From CBDDDW01 sp965226805 (lineage in GTDB: Bacteria > Chloroflexota > Dehalococcoidia > Lucifugimonadales > JAGWBF01): 64,000 nucleotides of DNA. The notes under the pieces were generated by a model. It saw nothing but the letters and a program-made list of their open reading frames with translations, was not told where the DNA came from and did not search any database. Position 1 is the first letter of the stretch. Every line of letters starts with the position of its first letter. The stretch spans positions 372,001 through 436,000 of the forward strand of contig CBDDDW010000028.1 in NCBI GenBank assembly GCA_965226805.1, in the 5' to 3' direction. Below, piece by piece: positions 8,877 to 17,574 of this stretch. The position numbers were made by a program, and so were the translations under genes.

Positions 8877-10405
8877 GTCCCGGAGACGTACGGTGGTTAT
8901 CTCCCGAGATCGCCATGGTGGGGCTCGCGTTACTGGTTATCGGGCTGGACCTGGTGGTGAAGCGAAAGGGGTTCCTGGCCGCGGTGTCCGGGGTGGGCCT
9001 GCTGGTCCCGTTCGGTCTGAGTATCTGGCTGTGGATCGACGTTGACGGAAGGGACGCCGGTGAGCTGACCCATATCTCGAGAACCCTTACCGTGGACCAG
9101 TTTGCCCTGTTCTTCAAGTTTCTTGTGATCGGAGTGGTGGGGCTCTTGGTTATGGCTTCCGTGGACTACGTGGCCAAGCTTGAGCGATATCAAGGGGAAT
9201 ACTATGCTCTGATCCTATTCTCAGCAACCGGCATGATGCTTTTAGCGGGCGCCAGCGAGCTGATCTCCATATATGTGTCTCTGGAGCTTACGGCTCTTCC
9301 CCTGGCGGCGCTGTCGGCGTTCTTGATGACCCCGCGGTCCAGTGAGGCGGGAATGAAGTTTCTGATCCTGAGCGCGGTCAGCTCCGCGCTGCTTCTATAC
9401 GGGATGGCCCTGGTGTTCGGCTTTACCGGAAGCACCTATTTGTCGGACATAGCGGCTCAGGCGGGCCGGCTGGCGGGTCCAGGCATGACCTTTGGGAACA
9501 ATTATGCCTTCCTCCTTGGGGTTGTGCTCATAGTCGCGGGGTTCGGGTTCAAGATATCGTCGGTACCTTTCCAGATGTGGGTGCCGGATGTCTACGAAGG
9601 CGCCCCGACCCCCATTACGGCCTATCTGTCCGTCGCGAGCAAAGCCGCGGGGTTCGCCATATTATTGAGGGTCTTTTATACCGGCTTCGATGCTTTTGAA
9701 CTGGACTGGGGGATACTATTTGCCTCCCTGGCCGCGGCCTCCATGATCGTTGGCAACCTGGTGGCGATAGCCCAGAGCAATATCAAGCGTCTACTGGGGT
9801 ATAGTACCATCGCCCATGCGGGGTACCTGTTGGTGGGTCTTGCGGCCATAGCAGCCTGGTCCGAGGAGCTGACGGGAGGGCCTACCATTGGCCCCAGCGC
9901 CGTACTGTTTTATCTGGGTGCATACGCGGTGACGAACCTTGCCGCCTTTTTCGCCATAATCGCGATCTCGAACAAGGTAGGCAGCGACGAGATAGCCGAC
10001 TTCGCTGGAATCGCCCAGAGGGCTCCTTACCTAGCCTTCGCCCTCGCGTTGGCGTTGGTGGCGCTGATAGGTGTGCCTCCTACAGGCATCTTTATCGCCA
10101 AGCTATACATATTTAGCGCAGCCGTAAAGAGCGGTTTACTTTGGCTGGCAATCGTAGGGGTCGTGAACAGCGTCGTATCAGCCTACTACTATCTCAAAGT
10201 AGTTAGGGTGATGTACCTGGAGCCCGCTCCTTCGGAAGAAAAGGTCCCGTCCTCATACGTATTTAGAGTTGCGCTGGGGATCTCCGTCCTGGGTGTGTTG
10301 GGAGTCGGCATCTTGCCTGGGCCACTCCTTAGGCTGGCCGAAATCTCTGTAGGCAGCTTACCTCAGCTGGCCGGAATCGCAAGCGGGGTGCCGGCGCCCG
10401 GATAG
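8873..10405 (+). CDS. nuoN: NADH-quinone oxidoreductase subunit N
   Basis: NuoN (510 residues) is the third antiporter-like subunit and the last gene of the cluster. Features include YVSLELTALPLAALSAF near 136-152, the core FKISSVPFQMWVPDVYEGAPTPITAYLSVASKAAGFA near 226-262, and SNIKRLLGYSTIAHAGYLLVG near 302-322. It starts with GTG overlapping the nuoM stop. No recognisable operon terminator follows; the next gene, NAD kinase, has its own promoter 80 bases downstream. Confidence 0.95.
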   Translation: MSPGDVRWLSPEIAMVGLALLVIGLDLVVKRKGFLAAVSGVGLLVPFGLSIWLWIDVDGRDAGELTHISRTLTVDQFALFFKFLVIGVVGLLVMASVDYVAKLERYQGEYYALILFSATGMMLLAGASELISIYVSLELTALPLAALSAFLMTPRSSEAGMKFLILSAVSSALLLYGMALVFGFTGSTYLSDIAAQAGRLAGPGMTFGNNYAFLLGVVLIVAGFGFKISSVPFQMWVPDVYEGAPTPITAYLSVASKAAGFAILLRVFYTGFDAFELDWGILFASLAAASMIVGNLVAIAQSNIKRLLGYSTIAHAGYLLVGLAAIAAWSEELTGGPTIGPSAVLFYLGAYAVTNLAAFFAIIAISNKVGSDEIADFAGIAQRAPYLAFALALALVALIGVPPTGIFIAKLYIFSAAVKSGLLWLAIVGVVNSVVSAYYYLKVVRVMYLEPAPSEEKVPSSYVFRVALGISVLGVLGVGILPGPLLRLAEISVGSLPQLAGIASGVPAPG

Positions 10406-10485
10406 GGCCGGCGCAAGCGGGGGAAGTGAAGTGAGCCCGACCAAAGGCCAGCTCCACTGAGATCGGACGCCGCACCCAAGTTGAG

Positions 10486-10514
10486 TTGACACTGCTAGGG
10501 AGCGATGCTAGACT
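10486..10514 (+). promoter_or_regulatory. sigma70-type promoter for nadK
   Basis: A perfect TTGACA (10486-10491), a 17-nt spacer and TAGACT (10509-10514) lie about 90 bases before the NAD kinase start. This suggests that nadK is transcribed independently of the nuo operon. Confidence 0.6.
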
Positions 10515-10605
10515 GCCCGTTGCGCTTAAACCACTTGCCGGGGCGCCTTGCCTCACGCCTTTACTTTTAGAGGTATGGGCTCATGCCCAGGAAGACCTGC
10601 ACTGA

Positions 10606-11511
10606 GTGACGATGAACAGCTCGACCGGCAAAATCGGCATCATCTATAAATTTGACCAGTCTGAAGCCGAGGAGCTGTCTCGGGCGGTGATAGAGCGGTT
10701 TGACCTGCAGGAAAAGACCTGGCTCTGCTCCACAGCGGACGTGGGCCCAAATATCCCCGAAGCCAAGGGGACCGACCTCATCATTACCTTTGGGGGTGAC
10801 GGCACCATCATCCGTGCCGCGAAGGTCTCGGTGCCCAACGAGATACCCATCCTGGGAGTCAATATGGGCCGATTGGGTTTCATGACCGAGCTGAGGGCGG
10901 ACGAGGTCTTGGACAAGTTGTCTCAATATCTGGAGGGCGCCGCCTGGATCGAGGAGCGCTCGATGCTGCGGGTAGACATACTATCTGGACGGAAACAGGA
11001 AAGTCTGGAGGCTTCATCAGACGGAGATGGTCCGGCCTACCATGCCCTTAATGACGCCGTCGTGGGCAGGGGCGCTACGTCACGGGTCGTAAGAATAAGC
11101 GCTTTCATAGATGGCGCCCACCTGACCGACTTTCGGGCGGACGCGGTGATGGTCTCCACCGCCACGGGCAGCACAGGGTACAATCTATCCGTGGGTGGAC
11201 CCATACTATCTCCCCAGGCCGAGGATATTATACTCAAGTCGGTGGCGCCCCATGTCGGTATGGCGCCGGCTCTCGTGCTGCCCTCCTCGTCAGTGATTGA
11301 TCTCGTGGTGGAGACCGACCACCAGGCGATGCTCAGTGTGGATGGTTTCGTGGACATAGAGCTCGCAAACGGCGCCCGTGTCAAAGTTGAAAGGAGCCCA
11401 TTAAGCGCTAGATTTCTTCGAGCCAGCCCGCCCCCGGAGTTCTATTCCACCCTCACTCGGCGTCTGGGCTTCGGGGGAGGACAGAGCACTACGAGGGCGA
11501 TCCAATACTAG
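10606..11511 (+). CDS. nadK: NAD kinase
   Basis: NAD kinase phosphorylates NAD to NADP in the cytosol. The 301-residue protein has the GGDGT motif at about 63-67 and NMGRLGF at 86-92. It also has the NDAVVGRG motif near 146-153 and ATGSTGYNLSVGGPI near 186-200, which together form the nucleotide pocket of this family. The GTG at 10606 is used here; the ATG at 10612 is an equally good start and would shorten the protein by two residues. The gene stands alone between the nuo cluster and a tandem-repeat region. Confidence 0.94.
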   Translation: MTMNSSTGKIGIIYKFDQSEAEELSRAVIERFDLQEKTWLCSTADVGPNIPEAKGTDLIITFGGDGTIIRAAKVSVPNEIPILGVNMGRLGFMTELRADEVLDKLSQYLEGAAWIEERSMLRVDILSGRKQESLEASSDGDGPAYHALNDAVVGRGATSRVVRISAFIDGAHLTDFRADAVMVSTATGSTGYNLSVGGPILSPQAEDIILKSVAPHVGMAPALVLPSSSVIDLVVETDHQAMLSVDGFVDIELANGARVKVERSPLSARFLRASPPPEFYSTLTRRLGFGGGQSTTRAIQY

Positions 11512-11551
11512 CGCATGGACCAGTGGTTCGACGAACTCACCAAGAGCGGAT

Positions 11552-11700
11552 GAGATTCCGCTCACCCTAACGCGGATGTTTCCGCTCATGCTGAAACGGA
11601 TAAGATTGCGCTCAGCCTGAAACGAGTGAGAGTGCGCTCAACCTGAAACGAGAGAGATTGCGCTCAACCTAAAGGGGCTATATTCCGCTCATCCTGAGCC
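11552..11700. repeat. six imperfect tandem repeats of about 25-26 bp
   Basis: The core CGCTCA recurs at 11559, 11583, 11609, 11635, 11661 and 11686, that is at spacings of 24, 26, 26, 26 and 25. The unit resembles ATTGCGCTCAACCTGAAACG, with drift between copies. The array fills most of the 239-base gap between nadK and the NUDIX gene and contains no ORF. There are no unique spacers between copies, so it is not a CRISPR array. Confidence 0.85.
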
Positions 11701-11750
11701 CGTGGAAGGACTAGAGACCTACTTTTGAAAACCGGTTCTGTACATCGCTA

Positions 11751-12308
11751 ATGGCCATGTCAGAGAAAGAGCCCACAATAGAAAGCCGGCTTGCCTACGA
11801 GGGGAAGATAGTCAATCTCCGGGTCGATAAAGTAAGGCTATCCAGAGGGGGCACCGGCACAAGGGAGATCGTCGAGCACAGCGACTGTGTCTGTATGGTG
11901 CCGCTGGACGACCAACGGAACGTCGTACTTGTACGGCAGTATAGAAAATCCATCGAAGAAAGTCTCCTTGAAGTGCCGGCCGGAGGTGTAGAGACGGACG
12001 AGGTCTCCGAGGATGCCGTGCTCAGGGAGCTTCAGGAGGAGACTGGATATACGGCAGACCACCTACGGCATCTATCCAGCTTCTGGACGACTCCCGGATT
12101 TTGCACTGAACTCATGCACAGTTACCTCGCGACGGGCCTCCGGCCTAGCGTGCTTGAGGGTGACGAAGACGAGGACATCCAGGTGGTTAAAGTGCCTCTG
12201 GACAGTGTTCGCGACATGATTAAGAGAGGCGAGATAAGGGACGCCAAGAGCATCGCGTCCCTGCTGATGGTGCTGGGTATGTATGATCCACAGGATGCTG
12301 GGTTATAA
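11751..12308 (+). CDS. NUDIX hydrolase, ADP-ribose pyrophosphatase-like
   Basis: This 185-residue protein contains a complete Nudix box at residues 78-100, with G78, E84, R92-E93, E96-E97 and G99 in the GX5EX7REUXEEXGU pattern. The region VVLVRQYRKSIEESLLEVPAG just upstream is typical of the ADP-ribose pyrophosphatase (NudF/YqiE) subfamily, which hydrolyses ADP-ribose to AMP and ribose-5-phosphate. Substrate is inferred from subfamily only. Two ATGs six bases apart (11751, 11757) are possible starts. The gene follows the tandem-repeat block and precedes sdhA by about 90 bases. Confidence 0.88.
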   Translation: MAMSEKEPTIESRLAYEGKIVNLRVDKVRLSRGGTGTREIVEHSDCVCMVPLDDQRNVVLVRQYRKSIEESLLEVPAGGVETDEVSEDAVLRELQEETGYTADHLRHLSSFWTTPGFCTELMHSYLATGLRPSVLEGDEDEDIQVVKVPLDSVRDMIKRGEIRDAKSIASLLMVLGMYDPQDAGL

Positions 12309-12399
12309 TGGCGCAGCCATCATTCATGGAGTCCGATCGCGGCCGAATCCGCGAAACAAGCGTGATACTTGATCCTGGACTACCTCGGAGGAGACGAGA

Positions 12400-14079
12400 G
12401 TGCTAGAGCATGATGTGCTGGTGATCGGTGCGGGCCTGGCGGGGATGCGTGCCGCCCTGGCGGCCCACGAGAACGGGGCCAACACGGGCATGATAAGCAA
12501 GGTCCACCCCGTTCGCAGCCACTCCAACGCCGCCCAAGGGGGCATAAACGCTGCCCTGGTGGACCGAGGAGACAGCTGGGAAGAGCACGCCTACGATACG
12601 GTGAAGGGTAGTGATTACCTCGGCGACCAGGATGCCATCGAGCTGATGTGCAGGGTGGCGGGCGAAGAATTGATCTCACTTGAGCACATGGGTGTGATCT
12701 TCAATCGGGACGACGAGGGGCGCTTGGGCACCAGAGCCTTCGGCGGGCAGCGTCGTGCCAGGACCTTTTTCGTAGCGGACTTTACGGGCCAGGCGATGCT
12801 TCATGTGCTGCATGAGCAGCTGACCAAGTCGGAGATCAAAAGCTACGAGGAGTGGTTCGTGACCTCCCTCGTCATCGAGGATGGCGAATGCTGCGGAGTC
12901 TTGGCCATTGATATTCGCACCGGCCGGATCTACGCGATACGGGCCAAAACGGTGATCTTGTGTACCGGAGGGCTCGGGCGGATCTTCGAGCCCAGCACCA
13001 ATGCCTTGATCGTTACGGGCGACGGCATGGCACTGGCATATAACGCAGGAGTCCCCCTCATGGACATGGAGATGGTCCAGTACCACCCTACCACCTTAAA
13101 GGGAAGCGGAGTGCTGATCACGGAAGGCGCCAGAGGAGAGGGGGCCTACCTTCTCAACAAGAACGGTGAGAGGTTCATGGAGAAATACGCTCCGAATATG
13201 ATGGAGCTGGCGTCCAGGGATGTGGTGTCGCGGGCTGAGACCGTCGAGATAGCCGAAGGCAACGGCATTGACGGATGCGTGCACCTCGACTGCCGCCACC
13301 TTGGAGAAAAGCTGATAAAGGAGAAGCTCTCCCAGATATACGACATCGGCCTTGATCTGGTAGGTGTCGACATAACAAAAGACCTGATACCAGTGCAGCC
13401 GGGCATGCACTATCAGATGGGCGGTATCAAGACCGACGTGGATGGGCTGACCAAGGTGCCCGGGGTCTATGCGGCTGGGGAGTGTGCGTGCGTTAGCGTA
13501 CATGGAGGCAACCGACTGGGTGCTAACTCCCTGCTGGATACAGTGGTCTTCGGACACCGGGCCGGAAACCATGCCGCTGAGGTTTCCAAGGGGGCGGAGT
13601 ACAGGTCCATTAACGTGGATGCCCTGGTGAAGAACGAGGAGGAGAGAATCAGAGCCATGCAGGCCCGGGACGCCAACGGAGACCGGGTAGCCAGGATTCG
13701 CTTGGACATGGGGACCGCCATGAACCAGCACCTGGGGGTATTCCGGGACGAGCGGGGCATGAGCGAGGCGCTGAGCGGCATCAGGAGCTTGAAGGAACGC
13801 TATGGCAAGGTTCCCGTAGAGGACAAGGGCCGCATATTCAACACGGACCTGATCTTCGCACTAGAGCTTGGCTTCATGCTGGACTGCGCCGAAGCTATAG
13901 GGGTCAGTGCCCTCGAGCGCAAGGACAGCCGTGGGGCGCACACTCTGAGGGATCACCCCGGGCGGGACGACGAGAACTGGATGAAGCACGTACTGGTGAC
14001 ACAGACCGAGGGGGGGCCGGAGATTTCGCATATGCCCGTGGTGATTACCCAATGGGCGCCCGAGGAGAGGAAATACTGA
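12400..14079 (+). CDS. sdhA: succinate dehydrogenase/fumarate reductase flavoprotein subunit
   Basis: SdhA (559 residues) oxidises succinate to fumarate (or the reverse) with covalently bound FAD. The N-terminal dinucleotide motif VIGAGLAGMRAAL (8-20) is present, as is RSHSNAAQGGINAAL, where H41 matches the FAD-attachment histidine. The active-site region YHPTTLKGSGVLITEGARGEGA and the GLYAAGEC-like VYAAGECACVSVHGGNRLGANSLLD segment are also intact. The start is GTG at 12400 behind a strong GGAGGAG site. The stop overlaps the sdhB ATG by one base. Its partner genes suggest a type E complex. Confidence 0.94.
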   Translation: MLEHDVLVIGAGLAGMRAALAAHENGANTGMISKVHPVRSHSNAAQGGINAALVDRGDSWEEHAYDTVKGSDYLGDQDAIELMCRVAGEELISLEHMGVIFNRDDEGRLGTRAFGGQRRARTFFVADFTGQAMLHVLHEQLTKSEIKSYEEWFVTSLVIEDGECCGVLAIDIRTGRIYAIRAKTVILCTGGLGRIFEPSTNALIVTGDGMALAYNAGVPLMDMEMVQYHPTTLKGSGVLITEGARGEGAYLLNKNGERFMEKYAPNMMELASRDVVSRAETVEIAEGNGIDGCVHLDCRHLGEKLIKEKLSQIYDIGLDLVGVDITKDLIPVQPGMHYQMGGIKTDVDGLTKVPGVYAAGECACVSVHGGNRLGANSLLDTVVFGHRAGNHAAEVSKGAEYRSINVDALVKNEEERIRAMQARDANGDRVARIRLDMGTAMNQHLGVFRDERGMSEALSGIRSLKERYGKVPVEDKGRIFNTDLIFALELGFMLDCAEAIGVSALERKDSRGAHTLRDHPGRDDENWMKHVLVTQTEGGPEISHMPVVITQWAPEERKY

Positions 14080-15032
14080 TGGAAGTCACGGTGAAGGTGA
14101 AACGGTTCGATCGCGAAGGGGAAGACCCCGCTCCTTACTGGGCCGATTACAACATAGAGGTGGACCGTTTCACCACGGTCCTCGATACCCTCATCAAGGT
14201 CAGGGAAGATATAGATGGCAGCCTGGCCCTGCGCTGCTCCTGCCGCAGCGCGATATGTGGCTCATGCGCAATGCGCATTAACGGCCACGCTTCGCTGGCC
14301 TGCAAGATAAGGGTCTCTGACATCTCGTCGGGGGAAGAGCCGGTTACAGTGGAGCCGGCGGGGGTCATGCCCGTCATCAAGGACCTCGTCGTGGACATGA
14401 CCCCCTTCTGGGACAAAGTGAAAGCCGTGGAACCCTGGCTGCAACCTCAGGGTCCAGAGCCGGAGGGTGAGTATATCGCTCCAAATGAGGACATGTTGCA
14501 CCTGGCAGGGGTCATGGACTGCATCATGTGTGGCGCCTGTGTCTCGGACTGCACGGTGCTGGAGGTGGACCCCAATTTCCTGGGACCGGCCGCCCTGGCC
14601 AAGGCCTACCGCTTCGTCGCGGACCCTCGTGACTCGGAAGACAAGTCCCGTCTCAAGGCTCTGAGCGAGTACGCTGGTATCTGGGACTGCACCAGGTGCT
14701 ACGAGTGTGTCCAGGTATGCCCCAAGGGAGTGGCTCCGATGGACAGGATCATGTCCCTCCGTGATAAGGCCATGCGAGCGGGGCACGACAAGAAGATTGG
14801 CGCCCGGCACACTGACGCCTTCGTGGAGCTTGTCGGCCATAGCGGCTGGCTGGACGAGCTAAGGTTGCCAGTCAAGACCGTGGGTATGTTCAACATGCCG
14901 GCCCTGCTCAACTTCCTGCCCGTGGGGCTGCGGGCCCTTAAAAAAGGGAAAATGCCTCCTATATTCCACAAGATGCTGCCTAACGTGGAAAACGTGAGGA
15001 GGCTCTTCAAGAGGTTGGAGCCGGAAGACTAA
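14079..15032 (+). CDS. sdhB: succinate dehydrogenase/fumarate reductase iron-sulfur subunit
   Basis: SdhB transfers electrons from FAD towards quinone. I start it at the ATG at 14079, which overlaps the sdhA stop (TGATG) and lies behind GAGGAGAGG; this gives 317 residues. The N-terminal [2Fe-2S] ligands C55, C60, C63 and C75 are present. Two further cysteine clusters, CIMCGACVSDC and CTRCYECVQVCP, match the C-terminal centres. The protein is longer than typical SdhB (about 240), with about 80 extra C-terminal residues. It is followed by an SdhE-like gene instead of membrane anchors. Confidence 0.93.
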   Translation: MEVTVKVKRFDREGEDPAPYWADYNIEVDRFTTVLDTLIKVREDIDGSLALRCSCRSAICGSCAMRINGHASLACKIRVSDISSGEEPVTVEPAGVMPVIKDLVVDMTPFWDKVKAVEPWLQPQGPEPEGEYIAPNEDMLHLAGVMDCIMCGACVSDCTVLEVDPNFLGPAALAKAYRFVADPRDSEDKSRLKALSEYAGIWDCTRCYECVQVCPKGVAPMDRIMSLRDKAMRAGHDKKIGARHTDAFVELVGHSGWLDELRLPVKTVGMFNMPALLNFLPVGLRALKKGKMPPIFHKMLPNVENVRRLFKRLEPED

Positions 15033-15042
15033 AACGCCCTGT

Positions 15043-15065
15043 AGGGGCGAGGCATGCTTCGCCCC
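15043..15065. repeat. REP-like short palindrome between sdhB and sdhE
   Basis: GGGGCGA (15044-15050) pairs with TCGCCCC (15059-15065) around a GCATGC centre. There is no T-run, so this is not a classical terminator. It resembles the short GGGGCGA...TCGCCCC palindromes dispersed in many bacterial genomes. Confidence 0.5.
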
Positions 15066-15097
15066 ACCGAGACCAAGATCAGAAGGGTAGGACAAGA

Positions 15098-15985
15098 ATG
15101 ATAAAGTATGCTTTCTTTCCCGGGTGTGTGTCCAGGGGTGGGTGCCCAGAGCTCTATCCCGCAGCGATGAAGGTCTGCCAGAAGCTGGAGATCGAGCTGG
15201 AGGAGATGACTGGAGCGTCCTGCACGGGCGCCGGCGTTCTCCAGGAAAAAAACCAGTTCCTGGGTGACGTGCTGAATGCCCGCACCTTTGCCATGGCGGA
15301 GCAGATGGGATTGCCCATAATGACCATATGCAGTACCTGCCAGGGGGTAATGAGCCAGGCCAACAAACGTCTCAAAGATGATGCGGAATATCTGGCCCGG
15401 GTCAACTCGAATCTGGCTGAAGAGGGACTGGAGTACAAAGGAACTGCCGTGCCGAAACACCTCCTCTGGATCATCCTTGAGGACGTGGGGCTCGAGAAGC
15501 TACGGGACTACGTCACCACCCCCCTTACCCACCTGCGCGTGGCGCCCTTCTATGGCTGCTACATTATACGGCCTTCGGATGCCCTGGGTTTCGATGAGAA
15601 CCCCGAGCGGCAGACGTCCCTTGAGACGGTCATCGCCACTTTGGGGGGGCAGGTCGTGGATTTCCCCGGTAAGAGCCGGTGCTGTGGATTCCCCATTCTG
15701 ACTATCAATGAACGCAACTCGGTGGCGATGGTAGGCAAGCACACCTCCGAGGCGGCCGACCTCGGAGCGGACGCCATGGTGACCCCGTGTCCCCTCTGTC
15801 ACCTGAATCTGGATGGGTATCAGCCCAAAGCCATGAGCCAGACGCAACGTAGGATCGACTTGCCCATCCTTCACCTGCCCCAGCTGATCGGCCTGGCAAT
15901 CGGGCTGGACCCCAGGGACCTTGGGCTCCAGCGTCATATTATCTCCGCCAGGGGAGTCGTGGAGAAGGCGGGGGCCCGGACCTAG
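15098..15985 (+). CDS. CCG-domain protein, SdhE/HdrB-like quinone reductase subunit
   Basis: This 295-residue cysteine-rich protein has two CCG-type halves. The first has C10, C42 and the CSTC pair C78/C81, but a single C42 where a CC pair is usual. The second is complete: C154, C195-C196 (SRCCGFP) and CPLC C231/C234. This is the architecture of heterodisulfide reductase subunit B and of SdhE in type E succinate:quinone reductases. Its position 65 bases after sdhB, with no sdhC or sdhD nearby, favours the SdhE role: electron transfer to quinone without haem and with peripheral membrane attachment. No SdhF is seen. The function is inferred from context. Confidence 0.88.
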   Translation: MIKYAFFPGCVSRGGCPELYPAAMKVCQKLEIELEEMTGASCTGAGVLQEKNQFLGDVLNARTFAMAEQMGLPIMTICSTCQGVMSQANKRLKDDAEYLARVNSNLAEEGLEYKGTAVPKHLLWIILEDVGLEKLRDYVTTPLTHLRVAPFYGCYIIRPSDALGFDENPERQTSLETVIATLGGQVVDFPGKSRCCGFPILTINERNSVAMVGKHTSEAADLGADAMVTPCPLCHLNLDGYQPKAMSQTQRRIDLPILHLPQLIGLAIGLDPRDLGLQRHIISARGVVEKAGART

Positions 15986-16131
15986 CCGTTCACTTCAATG
16001 GAAGGGGTGGCTGTCACCACTTGCCCGATGATTGGCTCGTTCCGTTGGTAGGGCGCCAGAGCGGAAGGGAATGCCCGTGGACCATTACCTTAACCTGGTG
16101 ATAGTAGATTCCTGAGACAGAGGGGTCGCGG

Positions 16132-17490
16132 TTAGTTCAGATTCGGGGGCATCAGCTTTACGTCTAACACCGACTCGCACCACCGTGCTACCGCAAGCAG
16201 CTTCGCCTCGCTGAAAGGTGGCCCCTCCAGCTGCACCCCGATGGGGAGTCCTAGCTCGCTCAGCCCGGAAGGGATCGTAATAGTCGGGAGGCCGGCGGTC
16301 GTCCATGGGGCCTGGAAAGACGGATCGCCAGTGGTACTGAGGTCTTTGGGCGCGGGCGCGGGAGTAGATGGGGTCAAAAGGGCGTCAACCTTAGACGCCA
16401 TAGCTGCCATCTCGATTCGATAACGGCGTCGCATCCTCTGGGCCTGCATGTACCTGACGCCGGGGATCAGGAACCCTGCCTCGATCGTCCTTCGTAGGAA
16501 AGGACCGTAATCGTCGGGGCGTTCCTTGAAGAACTCCTCGTGGAAGGCCGCGCATTCGACATCCATGACGATGCGCTGGAGGGCCGGGGCATTGGCGAAA
16601 CTTTCCGGCAGCTTCACTTCTTCTATAGTGGCGCCCGCCTTACTCAGCCTCTGGGCGACATCCTCTGTGACCTTGCGCGTCTCCTCGTCGCAGACCTGTA
16701 GAAAGTGGTCCTTTATCAGCCCGATTCTAGGTGGGATCTGCTGGTTATCCAAGGCCGCTCGGTAGTCGGGGACGGGCTCGGTGGATGAGCTGGGGTCGTT
16801 AGGGTCGTACCCGGCCATAGCGCCCAGCAAAATGGCCGAATCCTCAACCGACCGTACCAGGATACCCACGGTGTCCAGGGACCAACTCACGGGGATCACG
16901 CCGTAGCGGCTGATTCTGCCGTAGGTGGCTTTCAAGCCTACAATGCCGTTATAGGAAGCGGGCCTGCAGGTAGAGCCCCCGGTCTGTGTACCCAGGGCGG
17001 CGGGGGAGGTGCGCGAGGCTACAGACACGGCCGATCCGCTGCTGGAGCCGCCAGGGGTGTGTTCCGGGTTCCAGGGGTTGCGGGTTGGTGAAGGGTCGCC
17101 GGTGGCGAACTCGGTTGTGACGACTTTGCCCATGTTGATGGCGCCGGCTGCCTTGAGACGGGCCACGGATGTGGCATCGTAGCTGGGAACGAAATCGGCG
17201 TATATCTTCGACCCCGCCGTCGTCTTCATTCCACCGGTGTAGAAGATATCCTTGAATGCGACAGGTACGCCGTGCAATGGTCCCATGGGGCCGCTCTTCT
17301 CAAGCTCGAGGTCCCGCTGCAGAGCTGCATCCAGGAACTCTTCCCGGTCGAGGGTTACCCAGGCCCTCAGCGCGGGCTCCAACCTCTCCTTGCGTTCCAG
17401 AAGGGATTCCGCCAGCGCCACCGAACTGAGCTCCCTATTACGAATCTTTTCGGCGGCCTCTGCTGCGGTCAACTCAAAGGGCTCTGCCAT
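16132..17490 (-). CDS. amidase signature family hydrolase
   Basis: This 452-residue protein is an amidase-signature enzyme, hydrolysing C-N amide bonds. The Ser-cisSer-Lys triad is visible: K80 in PVAFKD, the GGSSSGSA loop at 147-154 (cis-Ser about S149), and nucleophile S173 in TQTGGSTCRP. It is shorter than GatA (about 480-490) and there is no gatB here. It is therefore more likely a stand-alone catabolic amidase than the tRNA amidotransferase. The start is supported by AAAAGGAGGAG just upstream. It is the last gene of a minus-strand unit with a cyclophilin and a GatC/AtzG-like small protein. Confidence 0.88.
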   Translation of the reverse strand: MAEPFELTAAEAAEKIRNRELSSVALAESLLERKERLEPALRAWVTLDREEFLDAALQRDLELEKSGPMGPLHGVPVAFKDIFYTGGMKTTAGSKIYADFVPSYDATSVARLKAAGAINMGKVVTTEFATGDPSPTRNPWNPEHTPGGSSSGSAVSVASRTSPAALGTQTGGSTCRPASYNGIVGLKATYGRISRYGVIPVSWSLDTVGILVRSVEDSAILLGAMAGYDPNDPSSSTEPVPDYRAALDNQQIPPRIGLIKDHFLQVCDEETRKVTEDVAQRLSKAGATIEEVKLPESFANAPALQRIVMDVECAAFHEEFFKERPDDYGPFLRRTIEAGFLIPGVRYMQAQRMRRRYRIEMAAMASKVDALLTPSTPAPAPKDLSTTGDPSFQAPWTTAGLPTITIPSGLSELGLPIGVQLEGPPFSEAKLLAVARWCESVLDVKLMPPNLN

Positions 17491-17574
17491 GACTCCTCCT
17501 TTTCATGCCCCCGTGTTCCCTCCCAGGCCGTTCCCAGACGGGAGCGGTCGAGTTATTGTCGGCTAACCCGTTGT

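Noticed and set aside
11552..11700. CRISPR array
   Set aside because: The repeats are contiguous and drift between copies, with no unique spacers and no cas genes.
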